12,205 nt of DNA from the NCBI GenBank assembly GCA_030523505.1, contig JAUNIK010000036.1:1-12205 (forward strand), read 5' to 3'. The translations under genes were made by a program, and so were the position numbers. This document shows positions 1 through 7,700 of this stretch, piece after piece. The number at the start of each line of letters is the position of its first letter. The stretch's first letter is position 1. Below the pieces are notes generated by a model that worked only from the letters and a program-made list of their open reading frames with translations, made no database searches and was not told where the DNA came from. The stretch is from Prevotellaceae bacterium. Its GTDB lineage: Bacteria; Bacteroidota; Bacteroidia; Bacteroidales; Bacteroidaceae.

Positions 1-680
1 ACCCTGGTACCGACCCAGGCACTGATCCGGGCACTGATCCTGGCACCGACCCAGTGACACCTCCAGCAGGCGGCGAACAAGTGTTCCGACTCGTCACCTC
101 TACTGCCGACCTGCAGGTTGGCAAGACCTATCTGTTGGTTTATGCTGGTGGCAGTCTTGCTTTGAGCAACAATGCCGGAAAGTACTACAATGGAGAAACT
201 GTTACCATCAGCGGCAATCAGATCACAGCCGAGGTCGATGGCAGTGCAATGCCTCATCAGCTTGTCCTTGGAGGCGATGCCGCCGGTTATACTTTCTATG
301 ATGCCGCCGGCGAAGGATATCTTGCCATCAACAGCAACGACAACGCCCTTCATAAGAACGCTGAGGTAAGCGATAATGCCAAGTGGACCGTTAGTTTCAG
401 TGGCGACAATGCCATCATCAAGAGTAATGTCTATGGCGACCGAACCATCCAGTATAATGCCGGAGCACCACGTTTCGCCACTTACAAATCGTCACAGGAA
501 CCAGTATGTCTCTTTGTAAACATCACCCCTCCGAGTGGTGTGAAGACCGTCGGAACGATGAAAAATCGTAAGAAGATCCTCGTTTACGACCTCCATGGCC
601 GCAAGGTCGGCACCGCCGCTGACCTCCCGTCCCTCCCCCGCGGCATCTATATGGTCGGCGGCAAGAAAGTAATGAAATAG
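1..680 (+). CDS. 3' end of a secreted protein with PGTD linker and T9SS-type C-terminal sorting domain (partial)
   Basis: Only the C-terminal part is in the window. The reading frame (codons from base 3) is open from the left edge to TAG at 678-680. It opens with four PGTD units encoded by 12-bp tandem repeats (3-50), a flexible linker between secreted domains. A beta-rich domain of about 150 residues follows (VTSTADL, KTYLLVYAGG, IQYNAGAPRFATYK). I associate this domain type with multidomain extracellular Bacteroidales proteins, including secreted nucleases, but the catalytic part is missing, so no activity can be assigned. The last 45 residues (KKILVYDLHGRKV, then LPRGIYMVGGKKVMK) match the short type A sorting tail that sends proteins through the T9SS to the cell surface. 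T9SS genes porX and porW lie about 2.5-7.5 kb away, which fits. GTG at 54 is an internal valine codon, not a start. Confidence 0.8.
   Translation, partial: PGTDPGTDPGTDPGTDPVTPPAGGEQVFRLVTSTADLQVGKTYLLVYAGGSLALSNNAGKYYNGETVTISGNQITAEVDGSAMPHQLVLGGDAAGYTFYDAAGEGYLAINSNDNALHKNAEVSDNAKWTVSFSGDNAIIKSNVYGDRTIQYNAGAPRFATYKSSQEPVCLFVNITPPSGVKTVGTMKNRKKILVYDLHGRKVGTAADLPSLPRGIYMVGGKKVMK
3..50 (+). repeat. 12-bp tandem repeat encoding (PGTD)4
   Basis: Four consecutive 12-bp units code for Pro-Gly-Thr-Asp in the linker of the partial secreted protein. The copies differ mainly at third codon positions. The array may continue beyond the left edge. Confidence 0.85.
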
Positions 681-840
681 AAGACCCCCCAGCCCCCTTA
701 ACAAAAACCAGAAAAACCCCGCTTGTGAGTTTGATGTTCTATGAACATCTTGAATCTGCCTTGATTGCCTGAGGATTAATGCAAGCATTATCCATCAGTC
801 ACTCAATCCATATTCAGTTCTTCGAACTAAACTCACCGCG

Positions 841-875
841 GCGATAAACAAGCTCGTTTCACTCGCGATAAACAA
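841..875. repeat. Direct repeat GCGATAAACAA, two copies
   Basis: The 11-mer GCGATAAACAA occurs at 841-851 and 865-875, 24 bp apart. Its inverted form TGTTTATCGC is at 935-944. Either copy could pair with the inverted one, giving alternative stems inside the 698-1097 element. Confidence 0.7.
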
Positions 876-948
876 AGCTACGCACGGAGAAGGTTGCCGC
901 ATAGAATCTGATTCCCGGATGGCGGTTTATTTTCTGTTTATCGCCTTT

Positions 949-1092
949 AAGAGGATGAAAGCTTTCTGTAAGAAAGTGATGATATGCTTTCAGTTTTGGA
1001 CGTTAAGAGCTGGCTCTTATAAGGACAAAGTGGAAGTATAGCATCAGGTGCTGACAGGCACTCATCCTCTTGAAGGGGTTTTTATGGTTTTT
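949..1092 (+). ncRNA. Candidate structured RNA: branched fold closed by a 10-bp stem, ending in a terminator
   Basis: Read as RNA on the plus strand, this stretch gives a coherent multibranch fold. P1 pairs AAGAGGATGA (949-958) with TCATCCTCTT (1062-1071), 10 perfect pairs. P2 is a hairpin of CTTTCT with AGAAAG (962-976). P3 pairs 978-991 with 1032-1045, 13 of 14 positions including two G-U pairs. Inside P3 is a TAAGAG-CTGG-CTCTTA hairpin (1004-1019). P5 is GTGC with GCAC (1048-1061). A hairpin plus T-run follows at 1066-1083 and shares bases with the 3' side of P1. I do not recognise an Rfam family, and tmRNA, 4.5S RNA and RNase P signature sequences are absent. No good promoter is seen just upstream, so it may be the 3' end of the preceding mRNA or of a longer RNA covering the whole element. 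Confidence 0.45.
1066..1092 (+). terminator. Rho-independent terminator at the right end of the 698-1097 element
   Basis: CCTCT (1066-1070) pairs with AGGGG (1074-1078, one G-U) around a TGA loop. TTTTT, then ATGG, then TTTTT follow. It would stop plus-strand transcripts before they run antisense into the fucosidase gene. The left arm overlaps stem P1 of the candidate RNA, so the two structures exclude each other. Confidence 0.6.
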
Positions 1093-1111
1093 GTTAATCC
1101 ACCCAATAGAG

Positions 1112-2470
1112 TTAGTTCGCGGTGATGACTTGACCTTCGCCGCGGTAGAGCTGAACAGGACCATCAACAAGTACGGCAATAACAGTCACACTCTCGTCCT
1201 GGACTTCCTCTGGCACATCGATGGTGAGGATTCCCGGAAGGGCACTCCAATAAAGCTTGTCGTAGAGCTTATAGTTGAGCATCGATCCATTGCCAACAAC
1301 CCACACACGGTTGACCTTGTTGCATACACCACGAAGAACAACCTCATGACTGATCTTGTTAGGAACATACAGATAGATGATGTCACCCTCCTTGTTGAGT
1401 GTGGTGTATCCGTCAGGGAAATGCTCTGATGGCAAACCGGCACGAGTGCCATAGACAGCCTCCTTGTGCTTTGATGTCCAGCGACCGAACTCCTTCAGGA
1501 TGTCAACCTCCTGCTGTGGGATTGTACCGTCGGCCTTTGGACCGATGTCGAGGAGCAGGTTGCCACCCTTGCTCATACAGTCGCAGAGGGTACGGATGAG
1601 GAAATGTGGCGACTTGAAATTCTTGTCGGTAGGCTGATAGCCCCATGAGTCGTTCATAGTATAACACAGCTCCCAGAACTTGCTTGTTGGACGTACCACA
1701 GGGATGCCCTGTTCTGGTGTTGCATAGTCGCCATAACCCTGGATACGCGAGTTGACAACGACATCAGGATTGGTGGAACGAAGCAGGTCGATGATACCCT
1801 TCGAGTTCCAGTCCTCGGCACTCTGCTCCCAGTCGCCATCAAACCAATACAGGTCTGGCTTGTAGGTTTCGTTGAGTTCCTTCAACTGTGCGAAATTGAA
1901 CTTACAGAACGACTGCCAGCGTGCAGGATCCTCCTTGATGTCATAACGCGAGAAGGTCTTTGTCTTGTTAGGATAGTCCTCGCGGCTCCAGTCAAGCAAC
2001 GAATAGTAGATACCCAGATGGAGGTTCTTGCGCTTCTTCACCTCCTCGGCGAAAGGGGTGAACACATCGCGCTTGGCTGCCGATGACTTCTTTGCACTGA
2101 TATCGCCAGCCTTGGTGTCCCAGAGGGCGAAACCATCGTGGTGCTTTGATGTAAGAACGGTGTACTGGGCACCACTCTGCTCAATGAGGTCAACCCACTC
2201 TTTTGGATCATACTTACTTGCGGTGAAGCCCTTGGACTGCTTCATATACTCCTCGTAAGGGAGGTAGTTGTTGTAGAACGACCAACTCTCGGAAACGCCC
2301 TTCACGGCATATATTCCCCAATGGATGAAGACACCGAACTTGGCATCGCCAAACCACTGCATTCGTTTCTCATACGATTCCTGGCTCTCGCCTGTAGGGC
2401 GGGATTCCTGAGCAATACCGATAGTCCACTGCGAGAGGATAACGGTCAAAAGGATTAAGGCTTTTTTCAT
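1112..2470 (-). CDS. Secreted GH29 alpha-L-fucosidase
   Basis: A 452-residue glycoside hydrolase family 29 enzyme that removes alpha-L-fucose from glycans by a retaining mechanism. A signal peptide spans about residues 1-20 (MKKALILLTV to GIA, cut before QES) with no lipobox. The catalytic barrel covers roughly 30-340. Visible motifs are FIHWG (His50), SKHHDGF (His110, His111, fucose-binding pair in this family) and LYWFDGDW, whose Asp211 is the expected nucleophile. Glu253 in TPEQ, 42 residues later, is the best acid/base candidate; Glu267 in WELCYTMNDSWGY is the alternative. LLLDIGPKADGTIP (305-318) is another family hallmark. A beta-sandwich tail follows. Length is normal for the family. 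It is transcribed in the same direction as tsaE but separated by 254 bp holding a repeat element, so it may have its own transcript. I see no good TAnnTTTG promoter. The leader before ATG is A/T-rich without Shine-Dalgarno, normal in Bacteroidetes. Confidence 0.93.
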   Translation of the reverse strand: MKKALILLTVILSQWTIGIAQESRPTGESQESYEKRMQWFGDAKFGVFIHWGIYAVKGVSESWSFYNNYLPYEEYMKQSKGFTASKYDPKEWVDLIEQSGAQYTVLTSKHHDGFALWDTKAGDISAKKSSAAKRDVFTPFAEEVKKRKNLHLGIYYSLLDWSREDYPNKTKTFSRYDIKEDPARWQSFCKFNFAQLKELNETYKPDLYWFDGDWEQSAEDWNSKGIIDLLRSTNPDVVVNSRIQGYGDYATPEQGIPVVRPTSKFWELCYTMNDSWGYQPTDKNFKSPHFLIRTLCDCMSKGGNLLLDIGPKADGTIPQQEVDILKEFGRWTSKHKEAVYGTRAGLPSEHFPDGYTTLNKEGDIIYLYVPNKISHEVVLRGVCNKVNRVWVVGNGSMLNYKLYDKLYWSALPGILTIDVPEEVQDESVTVIAVLVDGPVQLYRGEGQVITAN

Positions 2471-2497
2471 ATAAATAGGTTTTTAGTTATACTTTTA

Positions 2498-2682
2498 TTT
2501 TTTAATCAAGAATTAGAGAATTAGAGAATTTACTATCCAGCGTGAGTTTTTCCCTCCGGATGGCAATTCTTAAAATTCTTTCTCCACTGCGTTATGAAAG
2601 CGGCGAAGCCGAGCGCTTGAGAATTCAGAGAATTATTTCCTGCAGAGAACAATATAAAATTCTCTAATTCTTGATAAAAAGA
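2498..2682. repeat. 185-bp noncoding inverted-repeat element (MITE-like) between tsaE and the fucosidase gene
   Basis: An 18-bp perfect inverted repeat, ATCAAGAATTAGAGAATT at 2505-2522 and its complement at 2658-2675, bounds the interval. A T-run (2498-2503) outside the left arm faces an A-run (2677-2682) outside the right arm and extends the pairing with one mismatch and one G-U. The AT-rich arms enclose a more GC-rich core with its own hairpin (AAGCG at 2598-2602 with CGCTT at 2614-2618, inner GGC-GAA-GCC). An 8-bp unit AATTAGAG is tandemly repeated at 2511-2526. No ORF is evident. It could be a small non-autonomous element or a large intergenic stem-loop. Confidence 0.55.
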
Positions 2683-2705
2683 AAAACTCTTGACAGAAAA
2701 AAGAG
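2676..2705 (-). terminator. Weak terminator downstream of tsaE
   Basis: On the minus strand CTCTT (2705-2701) can pair with AAGAG (2691-2687), followed by TTTTTCTTTTT (2686-2676). The stem is only 5 bp and AT-rich, but it lies 20 bp after the tsaE stop, where the operon would be expected to end. Confidence 0.4.
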
Positions 2706-2724
2706 AAATTCTATACCGGGAAAC

Positions 2725-3159
2725 TTATTCGACGGTTACGAGGCGGGTGGCGTCGGGCTGCTCGGCGATGGTCACCTTGACGGCATCAAGAGGGAGCACA
2801 TCCTCGATGAGCTCCGGCCATTCGATGAAACAGAGATTGCCACTGTCGAAATAATCCTCACCTCCCATATCAAAGAACTCCTCGAGTTTCTTGATACGGT
2901 AGAAATCGAAGTGATACAACGGGTCGCCTTCGAAATCTCCCGGTTTGGTGATGGTGTACTCGTTGACAATGGCGAATGTCGGTGATGTGATGACATCCTC
3001 AACACCGAGTTCCTCGCAGATGGCCTTGATGAAAGTGGTCTTGCCGGCTCCCATGTGACCATAGAAGGCAAAGATGCGACGGTCGCCGATATGCTCGATG
3101 AACTGGCGAGCCGAGGCGTTTATGGTTTCTAATGAATCGATTCTTATTTCCATAGGCAT
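2725..3159 (-). CDS. tsaE: tRNA threonylcarbamoyladenosine biosynthesis ATPase TsaE
   Basis: A 144-residue cytosolic P-loop ATPase. With TsaB and TsaD it helps transfer the threonylcarbamoyl group to A37 of ANN-decoding tRNAs. The Walker A motif GHMGAGKTT is at 34-42 (Lys40, Thr41). The family motifs SPTF (59-62), YHFDFYR (82-88) and FIEWPE (111-116) follow in the usual order, and the length is typical. The start ATG directly abuts the stop of porX (TAA then ATG, no gap), so translation is probably coupled. A second in-frame ATG lies two codons later and could be used instead. It is the last gene of the compact aroA-to-tsaE run; a weak terminator and a repeat element follow. Confidence 0.93.
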   Translation of the reverse strand: MPMEIRIDSLETINASARQFIEHIGDRRIFAFYGHMGAGKTTFIKAICEELGVEDVITSPTFAIVNEYTITKPGDFEGDPLYHFDFYRIKKLEEFFDMGGEDYFDSGNLCFIEWPELIEDVLPLDAVKVTIAEQPDATRLVTVE

Positions 3160-4722
3160 TTATCTCTTTCGTGGACTCAAAGTCACTATCGGCACGAGCA
3201 TCTCCTCCATAGAGATACCGCCGTGCTGGAAGGTGTCTTTGTAGTAGTTCACATAATAGTTGTAGTTGTTTGGATACGCAAAGAACGAGTCGCCGGTGGC
3301 AAAGACATAACTGGTAGAGATGTTTGGCTGCGGCAACTGTGCCTGGCGCGGATCCTTGATGGCGAACACCTCCTTGGAGTCGTAGTTGAGGTTCTTACCC
3401 AACTTATAACGCAGGTTGGTGTTGGTGTTCTTGTCGCCGATGATCTTCACCGGTTTTGAAGCACGGATACTTCCGTGGTCGGTGGTAAGGATGATCTTAT
3501 AGTCGCTCTGCGACAGCAGTTTGAAGAGTTCGGCAAGAACGGAATGGCGGAACCATGACAGTGTGATGGAACGGTAGGCACTCTCGTTGTTAGCCAACTC
3601 GCGCACCATCTTCGACTCGGTGCGGGCGTGAGAGAGCATATCGATGAAGTTCACCACGAGCACATTCAGATCGTTGCGCTTCAGTTCGTTGAATCGCGAC
3701 AGGAATCGCTCGGCAGCCTGCGAGTCGTTGACCTTGTTGTAAGAGAACGTATCCTTGCGGCGGTAACGCTCGATATGAGTACGGATGAGCGGTTCCTCGT
3801 TGAGGTTCTTACCCTCCTCCTCGTCCTCATCGACCCACAGGTCAGGGAACATCTCGGCAATCTTGTTTGGCATCAATCCCGAGAAGATGGCGTTGCGGGC
3901 ATACTGGGTGGCGGTAGGAAGGATGGTGAGGTAGAGGTCCTCGTCGATGTCGAACATATCACCGATTTCCTGCGAGAGCACTCGCCACTGGTCGAAGCGG
4001 AAGTTGTCGATGACGATGAGGAACACCTTCTCGCCTGCCGATATTGATGGGAACACCTTTGTCTTGAACACATCAGGACTCATCAATGGTCGCTTGCCAC
4101 CGATGAAGGTCTTTGGATCCACCCAGTCGAGGTAGTTCTTCTTGATGAACTTCGCAAAGGCGTTGTTGGCCTCCTCCTTCTGCATATTGAGCATATCGGT
4201 CATCTGCGAATCGGTAGATGACAGTTCGAGTTCCCAACGCACCAGTCGGCGATATATCTCCTTGAACTCATCGACAGTGCGGCAGTCGCTAATCTGCATT
4301 GATATCTGCATGAAATCCTGCTGGTAACCGCTCTGTGTCACCTCGGTCTCTATCTCCTTGCGATGGATGTTCTTCTTCAGGGTAAGGAGAATCTGGTTAG
4401 GGTTGACCGGCTTGATGAGATAGTCGGCAATCTTCGAACCGATAGCCTGATCCATGATATCCTCCTCTTCGCTCTTTGTCACCATCACGACAGGAGTCGC
4501 TGGTTGGATGTCCTTGATACGCTGGAGGGTTTCAAGACCAGAGAGGCCTGGCATCATCTCATCGAGAAACACCAGGTCGAATGTGCGCTGCTGGCACTGC
4601 TCAATGGCGTCGGTACCATTGTTGACAGTGACAACCTCGTAGCCTTTCTTTTCAAGGTAGATGATATGAGCCTTCAGCAACTCAATCTCATCGTCAGCCC
4701 AAAGTAATAATCCGTTGCTCAT
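3160..4722 (-). CDS. porX: PorX: response regulator with PglZ domain, T9SS regulator
   Basis: A 520-residue cytosolic regulator. The receiver domain (about 1-122) has Asp10/Asp11, phospho-acceptor Asp54 in FLDEMMPG, Thr82 and Lys104. A helical linker (about 123-215) leads to a PglZ domain of the alkaline phosphatase superfamily (about 216-520). Candidate metal and catalytic residues are all present: Asp239 (VIDNFRFDQW), Thr272 (TATQYARN), Asp361 and His365 (NFIDMLSHAR), Asp415/His416 (TTDHGS) and His500 (FQHGG). In Porphyromonas gingivalis PorX works with the sensor PorY and sigma factor SigP to control T9SS genes, and its PglZ domain cleaves oligonucleotides. I chose ATG at 4722; it gives the length I recall for the family (about 520). 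The upstream extension to 4863 would be out-of-frame translation of the preceding gene. The gap to that gene is 25 bp, and tsaE follows without a gap. Confidence 0.92.
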   Translation of the reverse strand: MSNGLLLWADDEIELLKAHIIYLEKKGYEVVTVNNGTDAIEQCQQRTFDLVFLDEMMPGLSGLETLQRIKDIQPATPVVMVTKSEEEDIMDQAIGSKIADYLIKPVNPNQILLTLKKNIHRKEIETEVTQSGYQQDFMQISMQISDCRTVDEFKEIYRRLVRWELELSSTDSQMTDMLNMQKEEANNAFAKFIKKNYLDWVDPKTFIGGKRPLMSPDVFKTKVFPSISAGEKVFLIVIDNFRFDQWRVLSQEIGDMFDIDEDLYLTILPTATQYARNAIFSGLMPNKIAEMFPDLWVDEDEEEGKNLNEEPLIRTHIERYRRKDTFSYNKVNDSQAAERFLSRFNELKRNDLNVLVVNFIDMLSHARTESKMVRELANNESAYRSITLSWFRHSVLAELFKLLSQSDYKIILTTDHGSIRASKPVKIIGDKNTNTNLRYKLGKNLNYDSKEVFAIKDPRQAQLPQPNISTSYVFATGDSFFAYPNNYNYYVNYYKDTFQHGGISMEEMLVPIVTLSPRKR

Positions 4723-4747
4723 TATATATTTAATAAGGTGGAACAGG

Positions 4748-7700
4748 TTAGAAGCCATCCAGTTCGTAGTATTCATCCTCGGTGCCCTCGGAGTCGGAGT
4801 CATCGTCGTCAGCGATGACAATAATGTCATCGGAAGGGACACTCTCTGGGGTATCGTCATCAAGGATTATTATCTCGTCATCGTCGGTGGCGCCGGCTGG
4901 AGCAGGCTCATCCTCGATGATTATTATCTCGTCGGAATCGACAGCAGGGGTTTCTTCCTCATCGATGACAATAATGTCATCGGAAGGGACAGGCGGAGCG
5001 GCTGGGGATTCCTCCTCGATGACCACGGTGCTATCATCGGAAGGGACAGGCGAAACAGCTGGGGCGGATGGGGAATCTTCTTCGATAACTACGGTGCTAT
5101 CATCGGAAGGGACAGGCGAAACAGCAGGAGCGGATGGGGATTCTTCCTCGATGACCACGGTGTTATTATCGGAAGGGGCAGCAAGGGCTTCTTCTTCAAT
5201 CTCGAAATCACCTCCGAAGCTATCGCTATCGCTTTCAATTTCATAATCGCCCTCGCCATTGACCTCGCCATCGCTATCGCCTTCGCTTTCGCTGACTTCC
5301 TGCTTAGGGAGAAGAATAGGACTGATGTTACGAGGCACAGAACCACCATCGTCGAGGTCGCGACCAGAATCGACGGTCTCCATGAGGCGCTGCATATTAG
5401 GATTGCCGAACGGCAGGAAGTTCTCGTCGTAGTATTTGTCGTAGTCGTCGTAACTGAAGTTCACGCCAAGCAACTCACGGTTCTTCGCACTGATGATAAT
5501 CGAACGACTCTTGCCCAACCGCTGCACGACACTCTGCTGCTGATACAACTGATGAGCATATTCGAGAGCCTCATCATAGTTGTTGAAGCCATCGACCTTC
5601 ATGACATGCAATCCGTCCTGGTCTTCAATCTCCAGTCCGAAGTTGCGCACCATATAACTGGTGAAGTTGTATTTTGCCAGTTCATAGAGCAACTGGTTCT
5701 CGTTGACAGAATCAGGCTGATAGGCAATCATGAACACGAACTCGATGTCGCGGTCAGGCACAAACTGACGGGCCGCGATAGAATCGCTATCGTTCATCAC
5801 AGCAGAGCGGCGCGCCCACACATCACCGATATCGAACCTACCGCCACGGAGTTTCTTACCCTCCTTGACACCATTGACAATCATACCCGCCATCGTTGCG
5901 AGTTTGCTCTGTGGGAAGTCCTTCACCACGGTGTTCATATCCTCCAAACAACCATCGCTATCGCCGGCATTGAGTTTGCTCAAACCACCGATGAACACGA
6001 ACTTGTCGCGGTTGGCACCAAGAGGGAATCGCTCAGCAGAGAGGCGGGTGTTGGTCTTCACCTCACTGAAACGATCAGCCTTGAAAGCGTTGTATGTGGC
6101 AGCGTAGAGCGAGTCTTCAATCTGCACACCGAACTGCTGATTTTCTACGAAGTAAGGGTCGGTGAGCAATGTTGTCCACTTGCTGTCAGGATAGGCGTTC
6201 TTCAATTTTTCAATGTAGCCCTGCGCCACTCCCGGCTGTTCCATACGCGAATAGAGAAGGAACATGTGGTAGTAGGCGTCAGCCATATTCTCGAAGGTAG
6301 GATACTGTGTCTCGAGGCGCTGGAACTGTCGCTCGGAGAGTATGAGGTTGTCGAGTTTGTCCTTGAAGATAACACCCGAATTGTAGAGTCCATCCATGAT
6401 GATGAGGTTGGAAGCCTCAACCTGCTCCTCGGTGAACGGAATCTGTGCGAGGTAGTATTCACGCTTGTGAGGGTCGTTAGCCAGCGAGTCCTCCTCTGCC
6501 TGCTTTGCCAGTTCTGCCTCCATAGCGGCGATAGAGTCGCGCTGCTCGTCGGTGAGATCGAGGTCGGCATCGTCGTTGAAGTTCACGACGGTCTGATTGC
6601 TTCGTCTCCAGTGGTCGGCATTCTCACGCTTTCCCCAAGTCTTCTGGAAGGCTTGCTTACCCTGATTCACGGTCATCTGGTTGTAGAAATACCACTGTCC
6701 GTTGGCATCACGCTGATTATTCGGGGTGGTAGGAGTATTCTGACGGCCATTCTGCGCACCGTTCTGTCCCTGCACACGTGCTGCATTCTCCTCAGCAAGA
6801 CGGTCTTTCTCTTCCTTCTCCTTGCGTTTCAGTTCGTTGATGACACGGTCGATAGCCTCGTTACGATCCTTCTCGCTCATCTTCGCCAACTCCTGGAGAG
6901 AGTCCTGAAGATGGATGGCGTCAGTGTAAGGGACCAGCTGGTCGAGTTTCTTTGAGCGATCAGCCAACTGCTTGTAGTCGTCGCGCTCCTTATCCAACAG
7001 ACCGATAGCCTCGCCATAGCAACGGGCAGCATCGGAGTATTTCTCCATATCCCAGTAGATATCGCCAAGGCGAAGCAGGAGGACACCCTTCTCCACACCG
7101 GCACGAGTGGCTTTCTTATTGCCTTTCTCGTAGGCGATGACAGCGTTGGTGGTGTCTTTCTGCAACATATAGATGTTACCGATGGCATAGTAAACCTGAT
7201 CGAGATAATCCTTGTTGTTCTCATTGCGAGCCATTCGCTTCAGGCGCGAAATCATCTGCTTCGACTGTCCCTGCGCCATAACCTCGGTCATAGCGATGCG
7301 GGCATTGAACTCCAGTTCGTAAGGTGGATTCTGGCGAATCACCCTCTTGTAGGCTTTGTAAGCCTCGGTGTTGTTGCCAGTCTTGGCATAGAGCTGTCCG
7401 AGAAGGAAATACTCACGCGCCTTCTGCTTCTTGCGCATCTCGTGCTTTATGACCTTCTTGAGATAAGGAATGGCCTTATCGTACTCGGCAGTGTGGATGT
7501 AATAGTCGGCATAGGTGTAGTCCCATTCCTTGCGAGCCGACCAATGCAGCGAGTCGCGCGACATATTACGGATCACATCCTCGGCATCATACAACCATCC
7601 CTCTTCGATATAACTCTTTGCAAGCCAAGCACGGGCTTTACCATAGATGGCAGGCTGAGTCTGATACAGACGACTCATATATGCGAAAGTGGCTGCCGAG

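Larger units (their letters stand above)
698..1097. repeat. 400-bp noncoding element with 23-bp imperfect terminal inverted repeats
   Basis: The left end (698-720, starting TTAACAAAAACC) and the right end (1075-1097, ending GGTTTTTGTTAA) are inverted copies matching at 22 of 23 positions. The element nearly fills the gap between two convergent genes: it starts 18 bp after the stop at 680 and ends 15 bp before the fucosidase stop at 1112. Inside I see no credible ORF but several nested inverted repeats: a 7-bp hairpin with TAT loop (733-749), a hairpin around TAATGCAAGCATTA (773-793), an 11-bp pair GGCGATAAACA/TGTTTATCGCC (840-850 and 935-945) and a 10-bp pair (949-958 and 1062-1071). Both ends carry TTAA; I see no longer flanking duplication. 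It may be a MITE-like element, a long structured RNA, or an elaborate two-way terminator. The arms are low in complexity, which weakens the case slightly. Confidence 0.6.

Noticed and set aside
733..749. GATGTTC-TAT-GAACATC hairpin as the terminator of the left-hand gene
   Set aside because: The hairpin is perfect but no T-run follows it on the plus strand; I treat it as part of the 698-1097 element.
873..880. Perfect minus-strand TAGCTTTG (-7 box) inside the 698-1097 element
   Set aside because: No TTTG lies 19-21 bp upstream on that strand; a lone six-base match in 400 bp is expected by chance fairly often.
949..1071. Candidate RNA as hammerhead ribozyme, 4.5S RNA, tmRNA or RNase P RNA
   Set aside because: The conserved core sequences of these families are missing (for example CTGATGA...GAAA of hammerheads, or the GGAAG/GCAG loop of 4.5S RNA).
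1070..1429. 119-codon plus-strand frame over the fucosidase 3' end
   Set aside because: It is antisense to a clear GH29 gene and starts inside the terminator hairpin.
4723..4863. 47-residue N-terminal extension of PorX
   Set aside because: It overlaps the end of the porW-like gene in another frame, and the receiver domain starts right after ATG at 4722.
4715..6955. 746-codon open frame on the plus strand
   Set aside because: It lies fully antisense to the porW-like gene. Its protein is Val/Ile/Leu/His-rich without recognisable domains; the lack of stops follows from the codon bias and repeats of the real gene.
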